A stretch of 64,000 bases of DNA, taken from positions 1 through 64,000 of the forward strand of contig JAMPFJ010000014.1 of assembly GCA_023664535.1 (NCBI GenBank), read 5' to 3'. Of the stretch, positions 59,330-64,000 are shown one piece after another. How positions within the stretch are numbered: position 1 is the stretch's first letter; the number at the start of each line of letters is the position of its first letter. Below the pieces are notes generated by a model. It was not told the origin of the DNA. It did no database searches and saw nothing but the letters and a program-made list of their open reading frames with translations. A program made the position numbers and the translations under genes. Source of the stretch: Bacteroidales bacterium (GTDB lineage Bacteria; Bacillota; Clostridia; Lachnospirales; Lachnospiraceae).

Positions 59330-60709
59330 ATGAGTATTCGGGCAACAGCAGCGGTATGGGCGGGGAAGCTTACAACAAAAATATTGAAACTGATGGGGAG
59401 CGGCGGAACCTCTCTGCCGGGCAAGGTGGTTCTTAAGATATGTCCGGATATTCTGGGGCATTTGGCAAAGAAGATGAAGATTATCTGTGTGACCGGAACC
59501 AACGGCAAGACGACAACCTGCCACATTATCCGGGATATGATAGAGGCAGACGGTCAGACGGTGTTCTGTAATGATGCGGGCGCAAATCTGCTGGGCGGCG
59601 TGGTTTCGGCATTTGTCGGGGCGGCTTCTTTTGGCGGAAAAATCAGGACGGATTATGCGCTTTTGGAGTGCGACGAAGCGGCGCTTAAATCCATTGTGGA
59701 GCATTTCGGCGGTCTGGATGTAACGGCAGTGGTGACCAATGTTTTTCGTGACCAGCTGGACCGTTACGGAGAAGTACTGACAACGGTAAATAAAATCCGT
59801 GCCGGGCTGGAACAGCTTCCCGAGGTGAAGCTGGTGCTGAATGCGGACTGCTCCTTAACCTCGTCGTTAGCAGATTTACCGCACAGTGCGGTTTATTATT
59901 TCGGGATAAATGGTCCCCTTTACGAGGGGACGTCGTCGGATATTTCGGATGCGGTGTACTGTATTCATTGTAAGACAAAATACCGGTATCATTACCGCAC
60001 CTTTGGACATTTAGGCAGTTTCTACTGCGAAAACTGCGGATATCAGAGGCAAAAGCCCGATGTGGCGCTGACGAGGGTTTCCGAGTGGAGGGACGGCTCC
60101 GAGGTAGTGGAGATGGACGTGTTTGGAAAACCCTTGGAGGCGGAGGTTATGCTTCCCGGGGGCTATAATCTCTACAATGCTTTGGCGGCTGCCGCCATCG
60201 GTCATTTAATCGGGCTTGAAGAGGAGAAAATGGCTGCCGTGTTCGGCAGGCTGACTACCCATTTCGGGCGGATGGAGCAGGTACAGCTGGGAAAAAGCGC
60301 CCTTCACCTGGTGCTGGTGAAGAATCCGGCGGGATTTAATGAGGTATTGCAGTTTCTGATTCAGCAGCGTCCTACCGGAAATATTGTCTTTGGGCTGAAT
60401 GATAATTATGCGGACGGCAAGGATATTTCCTGGATTTATGACGTGGAATTTGAACGGCTGACGGAGGCGGCGGCAGGGGCGGAGCATTTTTATTTTACGG
60501 GAAAACGTGCCTATGACATGCAGCTTCGGTTGAAATATGCGGATTTTGATACGGACAGGTTCAGTGTGGAAAAGGATTACAAGACGCTGATTACCCGGCT
60601 GGAGCAGTCGGGGCGGCAGACATTTCTTGTCCTGTCTTATACCTGTATGCTGGAATTTCGGGATAAATTAAGCGAGTTTGTCCCCCTGAAGAAATATGCA
60701 AAAGAATAG
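59330..60709 (+). CDS. murT: Lipid II isoglutaminyl synthase, MurT subunit
   Basis: The 459-residue Mur ligase-like subunit activates the alpha-carboxyl of D-Glu in lipid II with ATP, so that GatD can deliver ammonia. Visible features are the P-loop VTGTNGKTTT near 56, the inserted zinc ribbon with two CxxC pairs (IHCKTKYRY, YCENCGY, about 210-235) typical of MurT, and the C-terminal DUF1727 domain. ATG 59330 has AGGAG upstream, better than the in-frame 59306. gatD follows after about 57 bases. Confidence 0.93.
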   Translation: MSIRATAAVWAGKLTTKILKLMGSGGTSLPGKVVLKICPDILGHLAKKMKIICVTGTNGKTTTCHIIRDMIEADGQTVFCNDAGANLLGGVVSAFVGAASFGGKIRTDYALLECDEAALKSIVEHFGGLDVTAVVTNVFRDQLDRYGEVLTTVNKIRAGLEQLPEVKLVLNADCSLTSSLADLPHSAVYYFGINGPLYEGTSSDISDAVYCIHCKTKYRYHYRTFGHLGSFYCENCGYQRQKPDVALTRVSEWRDGSEVVEMDVFGKPLEAEVMLPGGYNLYNALAAAAIGHLIGLEEEKMAAVFGRLTTHFGRMEQVQLGKSALHLVLVKNPAGFNEVLQFLIQQRPTGNIVFGLNDNYADGKDISWIYDVEFERLTEAAAGAEHFYFTGKRAYDMQLRLKYADFDTDRFSVEKDYKTLITRLEQSGRQTFLVLSYTCMLEFRDKLSEFVPLKKYAKE

Positions 60710-60765
60710 CGCATAAAGGTATGGGGATAACCCTTTGGAACAGTTTGGGAAAGGACATGGAATAT

Positions 60766-61524
60766 ATGGCTGAAAAAAGTTTGCATATCTGTCATTTATA
60801 TTATGATATATTGAATCTTTATGGAGATAACGGTAACATCCGGACAATGGAAAAGCGTCTGGCGTGGAGGGGAATCGGTTCAACGGTAACCCGCCTGTCC
60901 TTCGGGGAGGTCCGGCAGGACGAAGAATATGATATTATTTTTATCGGCGGCGGACAGGATTTTGAACAGGAGCTGCTGGTGAAGGACTTGTTTGCCTATA
61001 AGGCGGAATGGCTGAAACGGGAAATTGAACAGGAAACCGTAATTTTGGGAATTTGCGGCGGTTATCAGATGCTTGGCAGATATTACGAAGCGGCGGACGG
61101 TACAAGGGTTGAATTTCTGGGCGGAATCAATGTCCATACCACGGCGTCGGATAAGCGGATGATTGGTAATTTTATTTTTGAATATACCGGGGATGACGGG
61201 GAAACCTTTCCGGTTGTGGGTTTTGAAAATCATAACGGGCAGACCTGGCTTGGCGACGGGGTAAGACCCATGGGGAAAATGATAAAGGGCTTTGGCAATA
61301 ACGGAGAGGATAAAACGGAGGGCGCGCGGTACAAAAATGTGTTTGCGACCTATTCCCATGGACCGCTTCTGCCGAAAAATGCGGGGATTGCGGATGAACT
61401 GCTGGGGATTGCTTACCGGCGTAAGTACGGCGAACCGCTGCCGCCGCTTGAGCATGAGATGGAGGATGCGGCAAGGAATGATATCATGAAACAACTGGGG
61501 TATCAGGGAAAGGGAAAAATATGA
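60766..61524 (+). CDS. gatD: Lipid II isoglutaminyl synthase, glutamine amidotransferase subunit GatD
   Basis: This 252-residue class I amidotransferase has the nucleophile in GICGGYQMLG (Cys near 96) and the later catalytic His region FATYSHGPLLPKN. It supplies ammonia to MurT for amidation of peptidoglycan stem peptides. ATG 60766 is preferred, with AAGGA 10 bases upstream; other in-frame starts lie at 60721 and 60757. Its stop overlaps the start of the next gene by 4 bases. Confidence 0.92.
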   Translation: MAEKSLHICHLYYDILNLYGDNGNIRTMEKRLAWRGIGSTVTRLSFGEVRQDEEYDIIFIGGGQDFEQELLVKDLFAYKAEWLKREIEQETVILGICGGYQMLGRYYEAADGTRVEFLGGINVHTTASDKRMIGNFIFEYTGDDGETFPVVGFENHNGQTWLGDGVRPMGKMIKGFGNNGEDKTEGARYKNVFATYSHGPLLPKNAGIADELLGIAYRRKYGEPLPPLEHEMEDAARNDIMKQLGYQGKGKI

Positions 61525-62678
61525 TAACGCTGCTTTCGGGGATATTGATTAAAAATAAAGAGGGCGCTTCCGGGCGCAAGGCATACGGCACACTTTGCAG
61601 TGTCGTGGGAATCTGCCTCAATATTTTTTTGTTTGCCGGAAAGTATTTTGCCGGTGTGGTCAGCGGTTCCGTTGCCGTTACCGCAGATGCCTTTAATAAT
61701 CTGTCGGATGCAGGCTCTTCCTTTATTACGCTGGTGGGATTTTTGTTTGCCGGGAAGAAGCCGGATACGGACCACCCCTTTGGGCACGGACGTTTTGAAT
61801 ACATATCCGGCTTTGTGGTTTCCATGGCAATTTTACTGATGGGATTTGAGCTGTTACAATCCTCTGTGGTAAAAATCATCCACCCTGAGCCGGTGGATAC
61901 CGGAAGGACGGCGATGATAATCCTTGTTGTCTCCGTGCTGGTAAAGCTGTATATGGCATTTTATAACCGCAGGATTGGCAGACAGATTGATTCGGCGGCA
62001 ATGCGCGCCACGGCGGTGGATTCCCTGTCCGATGCGGCGGCAACCACCATGGTTTTCCTCGCCATGCTGCTGATGAAATATACCGGGATAAATGTGGACG
62101 GATTTTGCGGCGTGCTGGTGGCGTTGTTTATCGTCTATGCAGGATTTAATGCGGCGAAGGATACCCTGGACCCGCTGCTTGGCAAGGCTCCGGATAAGGA
62201 ATTTGTAAAAGCCATTGAAGATATCGTGATGGGACATGAGCTGGTGGAGGGGATTCATGACATGGTGGTACATGACTATGGACCGGGAAGACGCATGATT
62301 TCGCTTCATGCAGAGGTACCGGGGAATCAGAATATTTTTGTCATCCACGATATGATTGACCACATTGAGCGGGAGATACATGAAAAGCTGTTATGTGATG
62401 TGGTAATCCATATGGACCCTGTTGAGACGGACAACGAGGAGATTGCAAGAATGCGGGACATGGTAGCGGATAAAGTGAAGGAAATTGATTCGCGGATGAC
62501 GATACATGATTTTCGTATGGTAGCGGGACCCACCCACACCAATCTGATTTTTGATGCGGTGGCGCCCTATGAGCTGAAGCTGGATGCCGGGGAGCTGCGG
62601 GAAAAAATAGCGGAACTGGTAAAGGAGATAGACGAGAGCTATTGTGCAGTGGTGGAGATTGACCGGAGCTATGTCTGA
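61521..62678 (+). CDS. Cation diffusion facilitator (CDF) transporter
   Basis: This 385-residue protein has six membrane helices and the CDF metal sites: ADAFNNLSDAGSS in helix 2, DHPFGHGRFEYIS between helices, and VDSLSDAAAT in helix 5, plus the C-terminal ferredoxin-like cytoplasmic domain. It exports divalent metals (zinc, manganese or similar) by proton antiport. It overlaps gatD by 4 bases, so it is in the same operon. Confidence 0.92.
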   Translation: MITLLSGILIKNKEGASGRKAYGTLCSVVGICLNIFLFAGKYFAGVVSGSVAVTADAFNNLSDAGSSFITLVGFLFAGKKPDTDHPFGHGRFEYISGFVVSMAILLMGFELLQSSVVKIIHPEPVDTGRTAMIILVVSVLVKLYMAFYNRRIGRQIDSAAMRATAVDSLSDAAATTMVFLAMLLMKYTGINVDGFCGVLVALFIVYAGFNAAKDTLDPLLGKAPDKEFVKAIEDIVMGHELVEGIHDMVVHDYGPGRRMISLHAEVPGNQNIFVIHDMIDHIEREIHEKLLCDVVIHMDPVETDNEEIARMRDMVADKVKEIDSRMTIHDFRMVAGPTHTNLIFDAVAPYELKLDAGELREKIAELVKEIDESYCAVVEIDRSYV

Positions 62679-62801
62679 TATCCGGGGATAAGGCATAATA
62701 ACACAGAATAGACACATATTTTTATTAAGGTATCATGTAATGAAAAAAAGAAGTAGAGCGGCGGGCAGCTGCTTTGCGCTGGAAAGCAGGAGGAATGGCG
62801 T

Positions 62802-63638
62802 ATGACAGAGGTGATTTTGCAGGGTTTTGCGGATGTGGTTAATTTATGGGGAGCGGATGTGATTTCCGGTATCGGGGATTTTTTGGGAAATATGGTGATG
62901 GGCGCTTACCGCAGAGGGTACAGCTATGGTTACGGGTATGGCTATTTGTCCTATCTGGTGTTTATGCTGCCGGCGCTGATACTGGGACTCTGGGCACAGC
63001 TGAAGGTAAAAACGACCTTTAGTAAATATAATCAAATCAGTAATTCCGCAGGGATGACCGGTGAACAGGCGGCGCGGATGATTCTGGATAAGAACGGGCT
63101 TTCCTATGTCCGGATTGAACAGGTTTCCGGCAGCCTGACCGACCATTTTGACCCGAGGGATAATGTTATCCGGCTGTCTTCCCCGGTGTACGGCTCTACT
63201 TCCATCGGTGCGGTTGGCGTTGCGGCACATGAGGCCGGGCATGCGGTACAGCATGCGGAGGAGTATGCGCCGATTAAGCTTCGGAGCGCAATTATTCCGG
63301 TTTGTAATTTCGGCTCCAGTGCCGGTCCGATTCTGATTATGGTAGGATGCTTATTTGCCGGCAGCCAGATTGGAAGAAGTCTGATATTCTTCGGGATTCT
63401 GCTCTTTTCGTTAATGGCGGTATTTCAGCTGGTTACCCTTCCGGTGGAGTTTGATGCGTCGGCAAGGGCGTTAAATGTCATCCGGGACAGCGGGATATTT
63501 GAGCAGTCGGATTACCAGGGGGCAAAAAAGGTACTGAGTGCGGCGGCGCTGACTTACGTTGCGGCGCTGGTGACCACGTTATTACAGATTCTTTACTATG
63601 TAGTCCGGTTTCTGGGCGGCTCGCGGAGAAATGATTAA
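62802..63638 (+). CDS. yugP: Zinc metallopeptidase of the YugP family
   Basis: This 278-residue membrane protein carries the zinc-binding HEAGHAVQH near 143 and four to five hydrophobic helices (about 45-65, 165-215, 245-270). It matches peptidase family M48-like YugP/DUF. A tyrosine- and glycine-rich stretch at about 30-50 (RRGYSYGYGYGYLSY) is notable. GGAGGA lies before the ATG. Substrate unknown. Confidence 0.9.
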   Translation: MTEVILQGFADVVNLWGADVISGIGDFLGNMVMGAYRRGYSYGYGYGYLSYLVFMLPALILGLWAQLKVKTTFSKYNQISNSAGMTGEQAARMILDKNGLSYVRIEQVSGSLTDHFDPRDNVIRLSSPVYGSTSIGAVGVAAHEAGHAVQHAEEYAPIKLRSAIIPVCNFGSSAGPILIMVGCLFAGSQIGRSLIFFGILLFSLMAVFQLVTLPVEFDASARALNVIRDSGIFEQSDYQGAKKVLSAAALTYVAALVTTLLQILYYVVRFLGGSRRND

Positions 63639-63828
63639 CGGCATGAAACGTAATCGTTCTGCATAAGAATGGTAATAATTGTAATAAAATCGAAATGATT
63701 TATTAAGGAAACCTTTATTTGACGAATGGAGTGCATAATGCTATGATAGCAGAGGAAATCAGATACGGCGTTTAGAAAGGACAGCGTCGGGAGAACAATA
63801 TGTTTCAACGAATAAGGAGGATATCTGG

Positions 63829-64000
63829 ATGAGAAAATTATATAAGAGGATGACGGCAGCACTGCTTGCCGCAGCTATGGTTCTGGCTTTGCCGGCGGCA
63901 GGAATTACAGCGAAGGCTGATGCGGTGACAGAGGCGGACCCGTCGGATGTTTATGTGTCGTTTGGCGCAGATTTAAGTGCAAATGAAAAAGCGACCGTAC
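63829..64000 (+). CDS. DUF1002 (YpuA-like) secreted protein, 5' part
   Basis: The gene runs off the window. Only 57 codons are visible: a signal peptide (about 1-28, AAAMVLALPAAGITAKA), then VYVSFGADLSANEKATV, the characteristic start of DUF1002. AAGGAGG lies 8 bases before the ATG at 63829. Function unknown. Confidence 0.8.
   Translation, partial: MRKLYKRMTAALLAAAMVLALPAAGITAKADAVTEADPSDVYVSFGADLSANEKATV

Overview
The window looks like chromosomal DNA of a Clostridia bacterium, most probably a Lachnospiraceae gut commensal. The clues are strong AGGAGG-type ribosome binding sites, GHKL/LytTR signalling, MurT-GatD, UppP, YugP and DUF1002 genes, an ECF vitamin transporter, and two EF-Tu C-terminal tails of clostridial type. 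No rRNA, tRNA or CRISPR array was seen. Taxonomy is inference from gene content.

Layout. (1) 1-14,503 is visibly AT-rich and is a stack of integrated elements. It holds an oriT-like hairpin cluster, a MobV relaxase and a small partner gene. A defence cluster follows: a beta-class DNA methyltransferase, a fused nuclease/methylase, a CD-NTase with a SLATT two-membrane-helix protein (short CBASS), and a DUF262/HEPN pair. A second, shorter element follows, with two broken genes and a three-gene Panacea / AAA-ATPase / unknown module. Both elements end in a 3' fragment of tuf that encodes the same 16-residue EF-Tu tail with different codons and is followed by its own terminator. Arm-like repeats TGGNTCTA sit beside these tails. 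The simplest reading is that tuf lies upstream of the window and is the integration target, with two elements in tandem. (2) 14,886-26,069 is a signalling region: a STAS / anti-sigma kinase / hybrid histidine kinase / receiver / PP2C phosphatase partner-switching cluster, a chemoreceptor, an agr-like two-component pair and a membrane-linked MerR regulator with a textbook 19-bp-spacer promoter. (3) 26,278-28,191 is a small AT-rich insert with an AbiGi-like gene and a NERD-HRDC gene. (4) 28,204-41,964 is a cobalamin locus. A consensus promoter and a cobalamin riboswitch precede a 2717-residue secreted protein with GLUG repeats, a DUF4430 domain and a transcobalamin-like alpha/alpha barrel. It continues with a small repeat protein, a second DUF4430 protein, EcfT, and a triple fusion of two ECF ATPases with a CbrT-like S component. 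I infer a surface capture system that feeds corrinoid to an ECF transporter. (5) 42,508-49,798 holds ordinary genes: Nudix, UppP, a beta-lactamase-fold hydrolase, isochorismatase, an ABC-2 exporter, and a membrane protein/HTH pair. (6) 49,810-57,677 is a Wadjet-like JetA-(membrane protein)-JetB-JetC locus with no JetD nuclease. (7) 57,684-64,000 is core: YcxB-like, LacX-like epimerase, MurT-GatD, a CDF transporter, YugP and the start of a DUF1002 protein.

Three copies of a roughly 205-bp palindromic MITE-like element, each bounded by matching 14-bp direct repeats, lie at 19,878, 45,688 and 48,815. The strongest candidates for undescribed biology are the riboswitch-controlled transcobalamin-like capture locus, the tuf-targeting tandem defence elements, and the JetD-less Wadjet-like locus with an extra membrane protein.
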